Shown here piece by piece: positions 36,301-46,000 of a stretch of DNA of 64,000 nucleotides. The DNA lies in the NCBI GenBank assembly GCA_050259615.1, contig JBLNAZ010000241.1:1-64000 (forward strand). The letters run 5' to 3'. Below the pieces are notes generated by a model. It was not told the DNA's origin, ran no database searches, and was given only the letters and a program-made list of their open reading frames with translations. The stretch is from JAAXKN01 sp050259615 (lineage in GTDB: Bacteria > Bacteroidota > Ignavibacteria > Ignavibacteriales > SURF-24). How positions within the stretch are numbered: the stretch's first letter is position 1; the number at the start of each line of letters is the position of its first letter. The translations under genes were made by a program, and so were the position numbers.

Positions 36301-38696
36301 CTGTACCACTCCGGGAAGTTGTCTATTGTAAAAGAGCCTGTGGAGTTTACAACCTCGTCACCGTTACCAACGTTGTCACGCTGGAAGGTTGCACCCTGGT
36401 GCTCGACCGAGGACTCTTCAAGCTCTGCCAACTTCTCTTTAGCATTAGCCTGCATTTTCTTTTTTAAGCCTTCGGGCAGTTCATTCACAGGGCTTAAAAT
36501 TGCGTGCTCGCGCGGCGTCTTGAATAGGTTTTCTTTCAGCATTTTACGCGCTTCACCAGGCTTATCCATGACTTCTTTTAAGTCGTCTTTTGTAAGACCT
36601 GCTTCACGCATCAAATCCTTAACTTCCGGTATCAAATCCTTTGCACCTTTTTGAACTTCTTTTGACTTACCATTCCAGGGACGCTCTGCTATGCGCTCTA
36701 ATGCTGCATCTAAATGTTCAGTCCTAAAGTCTTCCGTCTCCTGGTGCAATATGTCACGGGCTGGCGACTTAGTTACCGACTTAGTTTCCGACGGAGCTTC
36801 TTCTTTGATTTCAGGCTCTTTTCCAGCTTTTAACTTAGTTACTTCTTCCGGCTTAGTCACTTGCTCGGTCACAGGCTTAGACACTTCCTTATTTTCAATT
36901 CTGGCTTCCTGCGGCAATTCAGGAGTTGTTTTTTGACTCCCCTCTTTAGATACGTCCCTCTTAACCTGGGGCTCCGTAGGAGGTTTTAAGCCTATTCCTT
37001 TTTCCTGACCCACTTCTGTTTGTGTGCGTGCTCCGGGAGTTTCTTCGCCTTTGGCGTTTCCTCGGCCCATGTCTTTGCCTTGTTCTTCATTTCCTGGCCG
37101 AGTGCTCCTGCGAACGCTGCCCTCATTTGGGCTTTCGATTTGAACGGCATTGTTTACTTCTCCTTCTTGTTTCCTAAATGTACCACGTAAGTATTCTTTA
37201 ATACGGGCATTGTAATCCGATTTGGCTACTGCATCTATCTTTGGGCCTGCCTCCAAAGATTTAGCCATAGGCCCTTTCTTCGGCTGCAACTGGTCTAAGA
37301 CGTCCATTATAGCACCACGGGTTTCCTCTTCCAGACCTAACTTCTTTGCTGCAGTCATTAAGACCTGGTAAACGTGGGCTTCTTTACCCTGGTTTATACC
37401 TTCCTGCAGGATTTCATGCAGGAGTTTATTATCCCTTATGGCGTCACGGGCGTAAACCAAGTCACCGCCAGCAAGACGGTCAATAGGGCTTCCGGTCATA
37501 CCGGGCGCCATTTTATCCGGCATATTGGAAATAACACGGCCACCCTGTTTCGCCTTCTGGAAGTTGATATTAACAGGCGTATTAGTGCCTGACATATCGG
37601 TGGGTTCTCCCACTCCTGCGTGCTCTTCGAGTAAATGTCCTTCGGGTCTCCACTGGTCAACTCTTTCGCCGTAGTAGTCCAGACGTTGATTGATAGGCTC
37701 CAACTGCTTGTCTAAATCCGTAAGAGCTTTCTGCAGGCCCGTAGCCTCATTCCTTAAGGTTTTAATCTTTGACTTCTTTGTATTTATGGAATAGCTGTCG
37801 TCCGTCCTTAAGGATTTGATTTCAGTCTGGATTTCATTAAGCCTTGCATTGTGGCCTGCCTTCTGAATTTCCAAGTCGTCGCGCATTGTACGCATTTCCT
37901 GTACAACTGCCTTCTCACTTTCAGGCACAACCCTCTTGTTCTGTCCGTATGCCCCGGCCTGGAAAGGTGTGCGGCTGGGCCCAACGTTACTTTCCTGCTC
38001 TGCCTTCATACGGGCCTGGTCAATAGGAGAAGGAGGAAGTTCACCTTTAATGTCCGTTGTCTCTGGTTCAATATTACGGGCAGTAGGCTTTACTTCCAGA
38101 AGTTTTGATTTAACTTTATTCATTCCAGTACCAAGTAAGGAACCAACTATAGCCTGGGTTCCGAACTGATTTATTTCAGAAATAGCCTTCTGGACTTCTT
38201 TTGCCTGTTCGTCACTTAAACCTAAGTTGGACTTGATACCGATTTTGTCAAGCGCAGTACCAAGTTTATTTTCAACATACTGCTCGCCCTGCGCTGCCAA
38301 CTCGAAAGGCTTCTCTGCGGTTTCAACCGCTGGCTTAACGCCAGGGATTTCCTTAAGGAGAGAACTTCCTAAAGTAAAGAGGCTGGCTACAACGCCGAGC
38401 AATGTATTGACTACGCCTAAAGAACCTGCAGCAACGTTACCCTTCTCGAACTGGCTCCCTGCCTGCATGAGCTTGCCCCCTGTAGATTCAACAAGAGGCT
38501 GCATGATTCTGTTTAAGGCTTCCGGGTCACGCTTTGTTAAAGTCTCCTGGATTTGCTTTAGGAGACCGGGACTGTCCTTTGTCTCTTCCTCTTCTTTTGG
38601 AGGAAGGCCATTTACTTTTCTATAGTGCTCGTCATAGATTTCCTTAAAACCCTGTAAACCCTGGCGGGCCTCTCTTTTTTTCTTTTCATCTGCCAT
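33387..38696 (-). CDS. Very large phage virion protein, probable internal/ejection protein
   Basis: At 1769 residues this is the largest gene of the window. Residues about 70-130 hold a hydrophobic stretch ('LGVVNTLLGVVASLFTLGSS'). A charged low-complexity part rich in Glu, Lys and Pro spans about 510-700. Long helical coiled-coil-like regions follow to about 1150. The C-terminal third ('FLQFNQMGRNVIQALEDRAN', 'LWNNLKSGTQNGLQKELGRMF', 'MFTRFKFGQIQLLAQTLFKP') resembles large phage proteins injected with DNA or carried inside the capsid. It has a late hydrophobic helix ('YFMKGAAIAFTFSFISDTLA') and a Gly/Arg-rich tail. No enzyme motif was identified. Confidence 0.65.
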   Translation of the reverse strand: MADEKKKREARQGLQGFKEIYDEHYRKVNGLPPKEEEETKDSPGLLKQIQETLTKRDPEALNRIMQPLVESTGGKLMQAGSQFEKGNVAAGSLGVVNTLLGVVASLFTLGSSLLKEIPGVKPAVETAEKPFELAAQGEQYVENKLGTALDKIGIKSNLGLSDEQAKEVQKAISEINQFGTQAIVGSLLGTGMNKVKSKLLEVKPTARNIEPETTDIKGELPPSPIDQARMKAEQESNVGPSRTPFQAGAYGQNKRVVPESEKAVVQEMRTMRDDLEIQKAGHNARLNEIQTEIKSLRTDDSYSINTKKSKIKTLRNEATGLQKALTDLDKQLEPINQRLDYYGERVDQWRPEGHLLEEHAGVGEPTDMSGTNTPVNINFQKAKQGGRVISNMPDKMAPGMTGSPIDRLAGGDLVYARDAIRDNKLLHEILQEGINQGKEAHVYQVLMTAAKKLGLEEETRGAIMDVLDQLQPKKGPMAKSLEAGPKIDAVAKSDYNARIKEYLRGTFRKQEGEVNNAVQIESPNEGSVRRSTRPGNEEQGKDMGRGNAKGEETPGARTQTEVGQEKGIGLKPPTEPQVKRDVSKEGSQKTTPELPQEARIENKEVSKPVTEQVTKPEEVTKLKAGKEPEIKEEAPSETKSVTKSPARDILHQETEDFRTEHLDAALERIAERPWNGKSKEVQKGAKDLIPEVKDLMREAGLTKDDLKEVMDKPGEARKMLKENLFKTPREHAILSPVNELPEGLKKKMQANAKEKLAELEESSVEHQGATFQRDNVGNGDEVVNSTGSFTIDNFPEWYRNMGEKSDRVKKALEKIATGVGDEGTYVERLKGIIYDHLTKGETLSELHGNSGRYEKVSRGVIPADREVGKFHATHGERPMSRAEMKELYEAMPKPKAQAKSKAEAPKVETKLSPEMEKLKRAEKHWQEKYVEALDDPFTAEETLHDMKKRLRHVQKRIKLMEAADEARTDIQKRGIENLNKLGAGVGGLDPVIMKDYVIVGRDYMARGVDRFTDWSREMAREFGDAIRPHLRVIWSAVQKEAKKEKPEEATLLQQEVRAEIADRVISKNLDKAQQEKVRRAMEEYLGSHKVMTANKAQDNFKLIEKVGYIVKKYKKAGGELAMRAINGDYKREHILKNVYDEFISPLKELREKTGFLQFNQMGRNVIQALEDRANSTKYIKTEMESQIYDRAVKFYDYFKGELEKAGFPVLEDYFTHIMNANEFEAILSDLKLPENVDYRSLAHFISSDSRFTKVRKGANMPLDMDLLHVMDTYAHSVTKALSFKDLVDYYYTDFLKDMPEVGGKPSTQLAMRYMDSVLNPEIASGKIMKVIEKARNTVYRALLWNNLKSGTQNGLQKELGRMFMTKEAIALTDKAYSSHELTGELADAMAEIKRTSLYYTELAKSPLKAHTKLGKAAEKVGDTDFFQYEEKTNWKYTELGGVINHAVKTSKFKELKAKGMEDFKAINEVLKDQKTFELAVREGVDLSSRTQINPSAAYRPFFYDAPAARVYGMFTRFKFGQIQLLAQTLFKPLEGAEGLRAQTILRRGVSPEAKPVETLYAVEYYRKNLEVLNKQLAKEPGVNLGVEKKFIQEYVDYLKGQEKELNSIIKELEPLSGDRAALAARWAKYFMKGAAIAFTFSFISDTLANYVHRLTTGKERDEKDKKTPGKYAVQVARDINPLPGTGTFTNPLIPDVDLFLFGNFNKRGITKTGIQWLMNVLPGLGAASRLTKFATGFDAANEATITIFPKKDSSGQGGRSGGRGSRGGR

Positions 38697-39924
38697 TAGA
38701 AAGCTCCTGTTTCTTTAATTCAGAGGGGAACATTCCCCAGGTCAGATAGAATAATTTTGTATTTAAGTCAACGTCCTTCTGTGTCATAGTACCCTGGCGA
38801 AGTCCGTCTGCCATACCCTGAATAAGATTCTGCTGGAATTCGTACTCGTCAATCTTATGTTCCTGCCATTCGTTCCAGTTGTTATCGAACAAGCTGCGGT
38901 TGGCCCCAAGCTGGCTCTTTACGATTTCAGACAAAGCTGCTCTCTGGTTTTTGACCATGAGGGCAAATTCGTCAATATTATATTTCTTGCCCGTGTAGTC
39001 ATAGACGTCTTCCTGCCCCATGCGCTTTGCAGTCTCATAGGTCTGTATGTCTGCCATGTTGTTGCGGAAGGTCGTTTCCAAAGCCTTGTAATTGGCATCA
39101 GTCTTCATTGCCTTTTCAAGCTCCTGGTTCCTTAGCTCTGGCACTTCCTTGATTGAAAAAGCTCCCGTCTGGTAGTTGTATGTATAGCGGTAGCCGTTAG
39201 AGATACCGAAAGAAACCGGAGGGCGGTATGCCGGGTTCTTTGCCACCTTCTCAATCTGCCCTGTATAAGTATTGATTCTTGTTATCCAGGGATTGTTAGA
39301 GTCCTGGTTATACTGGTAATTGACCTTCTGCACTCCTGGGGCATTCACAGTCTTTGGACGAGAGTAGGGGTTATTTTTGTCAATATATGTAACAGTTCCG
39401 GTCTGTTCATTAACGTTTGTAGAGTATTCCGGTGCTGGCATGGACTCTTCAAAACCTCTCTTCTTACCCATTGCAATATAGTCCTCTGCCATTTTTGTCC
39501 CGGCCAGAGCGTCCTGGCGTTTTAAGATTGCAAGGTTACGGTAATACGCTTCTGCAGTTAAACCTTCAAAGGAGTCTGTCCTACGGCCCAAACCCGTCAC
39601 CTGCTGTGTAATAGGAAGAGTCCCGTTCGGCTGCGGCACACCTATTGTCGTATTAGTCTGCACTTCCGGCACGGTCTTATAGCCTGTAATCTGGTCAAAG
39701 GCGTCAAAGGCTGCCTGCTTCTTATTGTCTTCGTAGCTGTTCTTTTGAGCCCAGTCCTGCATATCGCGGTCTGATTTCTGCTTATCTAAATCGGCCTGGT
39801 ACTGCAGGCGTTTTTTGTAAGTTTCCTCTTCCTTGTCGCGTTTCTGTTTTGCGGCATAGAAGTTCAAAGCTCCACCAAGCAAACCTGTTATGATACCGTT
39901 CATTGGATTCTGTCTTGTAGCCAT
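38686..39924 (-). CDS. Phage structural or internal virion protein
   Basis: The 412-residue protein starts 'MATRQNPMNGIITGLLGGAL' and continues with a charged helix. A Tyr/Asn-rich middle ('YRYTYNYQTGAFSIKEVPEL') and a helical C-terminus follow. It overlaps the giant gene by 11 bases. The N-terminal 'GLLGGAL' membrane-active-like segment and location suit an ejection protein. The family is not recognised. Confidence 0.55.
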   Translation of the reverse strand: MATRQNPMNGIITGLLGGALNFYAAKQKRDKEEETYKKRLQYQADLDKQKSDRDMQDWAQKNSYEDNKKQAAFDAFDQITGYKTVPEVQTNTTIGVPQPNGTLPITQQVTGLGRRTDSFEGLTAEAYYRNLAILKRQDALAGTKMAEDYIAMGKKRGFEESMPAPEYSTNVNEQTGTVTYIDKNNPYSRPKTVNAPGVQKVNYQYNQDSNNPWITRINTYTGQIEKVAKNPAYRPPVSFGISNGYRYTYNYQTGAFSIKEVPELRNQELEKAMKTDANYKALETTFRNNMADIQTYETAKRMGQEDVYDYTGKKYNIDEFALMVKNQRAALSEIVKSQLGANRSLFDNNWNEWQEHKIDEYEFQQNLIQGMADGLRQGTMTQKDVDLNTKLFYLTWGMFPSELKKQELSNGR

Positions 39925-39939
39925 AGTTATCTCCTTTGC

Positions 39940-40566
39940 TTATAATATGCCGCCTAAAAGACTTCCTGCGCCCTGCAGCAAGCCACCTATTGCACTTCCC
40001 CAGTTAAACTGGCCCTGTATGTCAGCCTGGGAATTATACTGACGGGAACCTTCTGCCATATTACCCATGCCAAACTGCATATTCATATCGAAGTTACGGT
40101 CGGCATTTACGGCATTGGTCTCTGTCTGTGCTATACCGAGTAACTGGCTTATGGCGTTTTCTTTGGAAGCCATGTTGAGCCTGGTAAAGTTGGCCTCGTT
40201 GTCGGCCTGGGCAGTCTCTTCATTTGCATATATGTCGTTAAAGGCACTACTACCCATTGTCTTAAGTAACGTCGGGTCAATGTTCTCCCTCATAGTCTGG
40301 ACGTTCTTAGCCGTAGTCCTTTCAAGTTTTTGTGCTGCCTGGTTCTTCAATGTTTGAAGTTCAGGAAGACCATTCTGTGACTGATTCGTTAATAAGGCTT
40401 TAAGGCCACCTAATGCCTTCTGATAGGTCTGACTGGCACCGGGGCCCATATTGTTTAGGTAGTTTTTTATTTCGCTCACACCGCTTTGAGCTCTCTGGTC
40501 GTTACCATACATTCCGAAGAAGTATTCATACATACTTCTGCCGATTAAAGGGTTAAGTTCCGGCAT
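39940..40566 (-). CDS. Phage internal virion protein candidate
   Basis: The 208-residue, Gln/Asn/Ala-rich helical protein ends in a glycine-rich hydrophobic tail ('WGSAIGGLLQGAGSLLGGIL'). This composition is common for podovirus ejection proteins. It is the third of three such genes in a row, behind the gp10-like gene. The family is not recognised. Confidence 0.55.
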   Translation of the reverse strand: MPELNPLIGRSMYEYFFGMYGNDQRAQSGVSEIKNYLNNMGPGASQTYQKALGGLKALLTNQSQNGLPELQTLKNQAAQKLERTTAKNVQTMRENIDPTLLKTMGSSAFNDIYANEETAQADNEANFTRLNMASKENAISQLLGIAQTETNAVNADRNFDMNMQFGMGNMAEGSRQYNSQADIQGQFNWGSAIGGLLQGAGSLLGGIL

Positions 40567-40568
40567 TG

Positions 40569-40772
40569 TTAAATTCCTTCTATTGCTGTTAAAGTTGCAA
40601 CTTTATACCACTGTCCACTGATTAGTACACAAAGGTCGCTTGTCCCGTCAGATTTCGTCAGTCTTACAAAAGTCCAGTCCGGGACTGACCTCTTATCCGG
40701 CAGCCTTTGTACGGTCTCTGCTGCCGGGAAGAAGTAATGTCTTAAGTCTTCGATTTCGTTAATATTAGCCAC
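40569..40772 (-). CDS. Small phage protein with GTG start
   Basis: The 67-residue protein ('MANINEIEDLRHYFFPAAE', 'DLCVLISGQWYKVATLTAIEGI') starts at GTG 40772 behind AGAGG and overlaps the preceding gene's end by 8 bases. It looks like a small beta domain found beside phage tail genes. Function is unknown. Confidence 0.55.
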   Translation of the reverse strand: MANINEIEDLRHYFFPAAETVQRLPDKRSVPDWTFVRLTKSDGTSDLCVLISGQWYKVATLTAIEGI

Positions 40773-43065
40773 GGCTGCCTCTGTTGATTACGTTAAATGA
40801 AAGCTCCATACCTAAGAAGGCCATGATTGTACCCTGGAACATATAAACCATTTTCTCCGGCACTATGCAGTCGTCAGGGTTTGCAACGGGAGTCCAGGCA
40901 TCAACGGAGAAGCGCACCGGGGCGCCGTCGGTAGAAGTTAAGCCTGAATAACCACGGTACAAATTAGTCCTCATGTCTTTCACGTAATGCTGGGTCGAAG
41001 GGCGCATGGCGTTATATGTCCGGCATCTAATCCATATCTTTCTAAGCCTTGCTTTCCCCACACCATTATCAAAAATAAACGTCCTGGAAGTCATGTGAAC
41101 TTCAACGTCCTGGTTCTGTGTCCAACTCCAATCCTGGTAGCTCCCTTCGTTATAAAACCAGAGGTCGTTCCAGGTGCCTATGGTAAGGCGTCCTTTTTTG
41201 GCCCCGTAGCGGCGCTCTGCAACCGACTGGATTGTGTCCTCATGGCCGCCGCTGGACTTTGTAATCTTGGAAGTAAAATGATACCAGCTATCCAGCTTTT
41301 CGTCATAGCAGAGTATCACGCTTCCCAAAGCGTTCTCACCAGTAATGACCAGCCACTTGCGCTCTGTCCAGTAGCAGGCCGATTTAATTGAGCTTAAGTT
41401 TAAGAATGTGGCTTTTTTAGGCTCACTTAAGAGCTTGAATTCACCACGGGAATAAACCCAGGCTTCCTTGTTATGCACAAAATAAACCCTGCTGTCGGTC
41501 TGGACTAATGTTTCAGGGTGAGTGCAGCCCAGGACGCTTGAAATCCTGACCGTGCGCCAGGAAATAGGGCTGCCGGAAGTAAAGACCTTCGATATTGAAT
41601 TGTTCTTGAAGACCAACAAACCGTCACCGTCGTCCACAATTCCTGTAATCGAATCGTTTTCCTCCGGGTAAACCAGAAGAACATTCTCCTGGGGGAACAT
41701 GGAAGGACGGTTTATGTCAGAAAATGTCAGACCGTTTTCAAAGGCCACGGTATCAGTTGACTTCTTGGCCTTAATCGGGAACTGCTGAATTAGGGCGTCG
41801 TCCTGTGCGTTAGCCCTTAAGAGTTCCGGCGTATCTGCAAGCTGCTGAACACTTATAGTCTGTAGCAAGTAGAAAGGCCCACCCCACTGATTGACCTTTG
41901 AACGGTAAAAGTTAATGGAGGCAATAGACTTGTCAATTTCCGCTGCACCTATCCTGGGAAGCGGCCAGCCGGAAGTCCAGAGTTCCATGCGCCCGTAGGG
42001 AATCCCCGACTGGTCGCCTAAGTATGTCACGCTGAAAGAAGCTGCAGGACTAAGAGCACTTTCGCGCCCGTCCTGGTCAACGTATGAAATAGCAAAGTAG
42101 TACGTCCCGACCGGGAGGCCCAAATTAGGGCTTGCAGGAGCCGTGGCGTACCTAAATCTGATATTGCTCATGGCAGGAGGCATAAGGGCATTGGTATAAT
42201 CTTTATTGAAGTTGCCGCCGAAGACCCTGCCTCTATGATAGGTAACGGTCGTCATGCTCCTGGGAGTGCCTAAGAAAGTAAGAGTTTCACCCGTGTCCAA
42301 CTGGTCGTCTGCAATCGAATCGGTAAAGTTCGTAGTAGTAGCTTCCAGTGTAGCCGCCAGGTAAAATACACGGCCCTTACCTTTAGTGCGGTAGATGCGT
42401 TTGCCTGTAACCCTTGTGTCTCCGCTGTTCGGTATTCCTGTAAAGGCCACCTGCTTTGCCGTAGCCGTCGTAGTGGCACCGTCAGAAATATAATCGCCCA
42501 CGTTATTAACAGTAATGGGAGAAGTTACTTCTGAAATCTCCCCTTTCTCTGTCACGTAAACAATTATCCAGCGGTAGTAGCTGTTTGCCGTAAGACTGCC
42601 GCCTTCCTGTACCGTTACTGTACTTGGCAAGCCTGGGCTTGATACAACAAGCGGCCTGACTGTGGCAAGGTATTCGTCAGACAAAACGCTGGGGCGGTCA
42701 TAACCGTTTGAAGTAAGATAGTCGCCCTGGCCTAAAGGTATAGTGTGGAACACTCCCTGGCTATTAGCCCCTGAAATCAGCGAATTCACAGAACCGTTGT
42801 CGTAGTAAGCTGCCAGGCGGCCACCTGAACAGAACAAGAGACAGGCATTGTCACTCTTATCCATGACGTCCTGCATACGGGTAATCGGGGTATTGTTCTC
42901 CACCCCTTTCTCTAATGCAAAGCCGCCACGTACAAAAGGCTTATTCTCCCATGCTGGCCTGTCCAGCACCATGTTCTCTAAGACCTGGACTTCATCTGGC
43001 TGCAAGTTTTCAGAGTGCGCCGCCTCGTTACAGCGGCGCACGTTTAAGACTTCTATTTTAGGCAT
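40765..43065 (-). CDS. Phage stabilisation/tail hub protein, gp10-like
   Basis: ATG 43065 ('MPKIEVLNVRRCNEAAHSEN') follows AAAGAGG and is preferred over a start 69 bases upstream inside the tailspike gene. The 766-residue protein has an N-terminal 'LQPDEVQVLENMVLDRPAW' region and Ig/FN3-like segments (about 150-370). A propeller-like C-terminal part follows ('ITGIVDDGDGLLVFKNNSIS', 'QTDSRVYFVHNKEAWVYS'). This resembles DNA-stabilisation or tail-tube proteins of P22-like and T7-like phages. It probably forms the short tail below the portal. Confidence 0.65.
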   Translation of the reverse strand: MPKIEVLNVRRCNEAAHSENLQPDEVQVLENMVLDRPAWENKPFVRGGFALEKGVENNTPITRMQDVMDKSDNACLLFCSGGRLAAYYDNGSVNSLISGANSQGVFHTIPLGQGDYLTSNGYDRPSVLSDEYLATVRPLVVSSPGLPSTVTVQEGGSLTANSYYRWIIVYVTEKGEISEVTSPITVNNVGDYISDGATTTATAKQVAFTGIPNSGDTRVTGKRIYRTKGKGRVFYLAATLEATTTNFTDSIADDQLDTGETLTFLGTPRSMTTVTYHRGRVFGGNFNKDYTNALMPPAMSNIRFRYATAPASPNLGLPVGTYYFAISYVDQDGRESALSPAASFSVTYLGDQSGIPYGRMELWTSGWPLPRIGAAEIDKSIASINFYRSKVNQWGGPFYLLQTISVQQLADTPELLRANAQDDALIQQFPIKAKKSTDTVAFENGLTFSDINRPSMFPQENVLLVYPEENDSITGIVDDGDGLLVFKNNSISKVFTSGSPISWRTVRISSVLGCTHPETLVQTDSRVYFVHNKEAWVYSRGEFKLLSEPKKATFLNLSSIKSACYWTERKWLVITGENALGSVILCYDEKLDSWYHFTSKITKSSGGHEDTIQSVAERRYGAKKGRLTIGTWNDLWFYNEGSYQDWSWTQNQDVEVHMTSRTFIFDNGVGKARLRKIWIRCRTYNAMRPSTQHYVKDMRTNLYRGYSGLTSTDGAPVRFSVDAWTPVANPDDCIVPEKMVYMFQGTIMAFLGMELSFNVINRGSRG

Positions 43066-43076
43066 TGTGACCTCTT

Positions 43077-46000
43077 TTAAGACAATGTTAATGCTGTCCA
43101 TGTCGGTGTCCCACCGCCAGCGGTGCAGACCCATTCTGCCACACCTGCTGCCGAAGGTGCTGTATTGATAACCTTATCACCTACCTGCCAGTTCTGGTCG
43201 GCATCTGCAGCCGGGGCCGCACTTCCATAGAGAATCATATTAGGCCCGACTTCAACGCCAGCATAAGGATGCTGAACCCACTGGCCATTCATCAGTTCGC
43301 CTATGACTACAGGAGCTTCACAGAGGCAGAGGCCCGAAACAACAACGTAGGTTCCAGCAGAAGGTGTGCCGCTTCCATTTTTATTAACACAGACATAAAC
43401 CTTCATCCAGTCAACCGAAGCCGGAATATCAAGCTCTGTCATAAAGAAGTTCCAGTAACCCTGACGGAAACCAGCCTGCGAAGCATACCCGGTGGAAGTA
43501 GTCTCTACGCCGCCTACATAATAGCTGACAAGAATCTGCGGCTGCGCTACAGGGTTACTAAATCCAGACCAGTTGAAGTCTGTATCTGTCGAAACATACA
43601 TCCAGCCGGAAACGATTGCACGCTTGCCCTGCAGTTGGTCTGCTGCAATGTCAGGGATTCTAAGTTCCATGTTCACGCCAGCGCCGCCGCCCGTTGCACT
43701 AATCTTCCAGCCGCCGCCGTTCATCTTCTCGGCTTCATCTGATGTTGCAGCGCCCGTTGCATTGGCATAACCCACTGTAGTGAACCCTCTTAACGGGGTT
43801 CTGAAATAAGGGTTGGGTATGAAGTTCTCAATTCTCTTCTGGTTCTTTGTCGCACTTCTAATCCAGCTTGCACGGGTTGTCGCACTTGCCGTGTAGTATT
43901 CAGGCGAAGAATCAACCTTAACGTCACGGGCGTGGTTCATTATGTTAATCGGGCAGGAGATAAAAGCATTAACAATTCTAAGACCATTTACATAGTCAAA
44001 GTTCATGTCGTTTATCATACCATTAGACCAGTTACCCGTGAACTTACCACCTTCAATGATGATATTGTGGTTATAAGAAGCCATTTGAGTACCAATTCTT
44101 ATACCCACTGTGTTTGCTTCCTGGTAGTGACCGCTGATAACGATACCCTGTGAAGTGTCGCTGGCCGAGAAAGCGTCATCATCATCAATAGAGATACCAG
44201 TTGTACAGTTCTCAATGCAGCCGCCGTCAATTATAACGCCCGAAGAATTGTTTAAGATTAAAGCAGTTGTACAACTTTCAGCCTGGAAGTTCAGTCTCAC
44301 ACCATTCAAAGTCTGGCCTCTAAGACCAACTGAACAGGTGTTAGCCCAAATATTTCTCATGTCTCCAATCCAGCCTGTAATATCAATTCCGTAAGCCAGG
44401 TTATAGCAGTAAATATCTTCCATCCAGAAACGGTTGGCCCCGTTACTAATTGCGCCGCCTCTAATTCCAGTACCGCTTCCACTACCTATTATCTTAAAAC
44501 CCTTCAAAGAGTAGTTATCATTACCAGCTAAATCAAAGACAGGGCTGCTTTGCAGGTGGAATATAGTTTGCTGCGAACCCATACCTTCAACTGCGACCTG
44601 CTTAACATTGACTGTGTTTAAGTCAAAGTGACCAGCCGGAACGAGAATCTTTGGAGCCGAACCGTGGTCATTGTAAGCTGTTTGTGCCATATCAATAGCC
44701 GCCTGCATTGCAGTCGTATTGCTTGCAGCCGCACCCTGGTCGTTTAAGCCCCACCATGAGGGCAGGTATGCGTCACAGGCTCCCTGTATATGGACGTTAG
44801 CCAGGTTAGTGCCGCTGAATATCTGCGTGAACCCAGCTATAGGAGCGTACATTGTAACCGTTCTGCCCGATTCAATCTTAAAGTTGGCTCCGTTTTCAAA
44901 CTGCAGTCTCATTGAATCCGGGAAGGATAAAGACTGGCTGGAAATAAGATAAGTGCCTTTGGTTATGACCAACGTGCATTTTGTAGCACCGAGGCCGGTA
45001 ATGGCACTCTGCAGATGAACTGCGTCGTCAGTGGCACCGTCTTTATGGACGCCATAAGTATCAACATAAACTTCGTAATTACTTCCACCTGCACCTGCCG
45101 AAGCAGCGATAAGGACGTCAACCTTATTATTCACGCTGTCATCAGTAACAGTCAATGTCACATTGGCACCCTGCAGGAAGTTCAGCCTTTTACGGGTTCC
45201 AACTAAAGTTGAGCTTGCAGCAATTTCCAACTTCTCGACTACACTATCTGCAATAACAGCCATAGATATTGTATTACCAGCATCATTGTATGTCGGTGTT
45301 ACAGTAGATGAAGATGCCAAAGCTGCACCCACGGCATCCTGGGCTGCTTCATTGAAATCAGTAATTGTTGAAGCCGTCTGCGTATGGGCACCTGTCAAAA
45401 AGTCCGAAGGCTTGTAGCCTGAATCTGCTGGAAGGCCGCTTGCGTTCAAAGACATAAAGTTGCCGCTTGTACCTGCAATACCGCTGTGGTCGGAAGTTGA
45501 AGCAAGGTTGTGACTGCGCCCGTGAGAATTATTCACCGCTGCCTGCGCTTGTGCCGCCGTAACCGTATTAGAGCCGTCAGAAATAGCATCTGCCGATTCT
45601 ACCCTACCGTCGTTATCCGTGTCATAGGTTGACTTCAACATATCACCCGTACCGCCACCACCACCAGTTGCAGCAATGGTAATATCTGCAATCCTGGGGT
45701 CAATGCCGACGGCGGTATTGATTGTAATACCAGCGCCTTCGATAAAGTTCAGGATTGAACTGGTAGAACTTAAATTACCGTTCTTTAAGACGCCGACCTT
45801 CCCGATTGTACTTTCACTTACAACTGCAGCACTAATTGTGTTAGAAGCGTCGTTGTAGGTAAATGTAACAGAACTTGAATTCTGAAACATATTACCAACT
45901 GCATCCTGGGCTGCCTCTGTGAAATCCGAAACATCACTTGAAGCGTGTGAGTGCCCAACGGCTGCAAAGTCACTTGGCTTCTTTGTCGAATCCACTGGAA

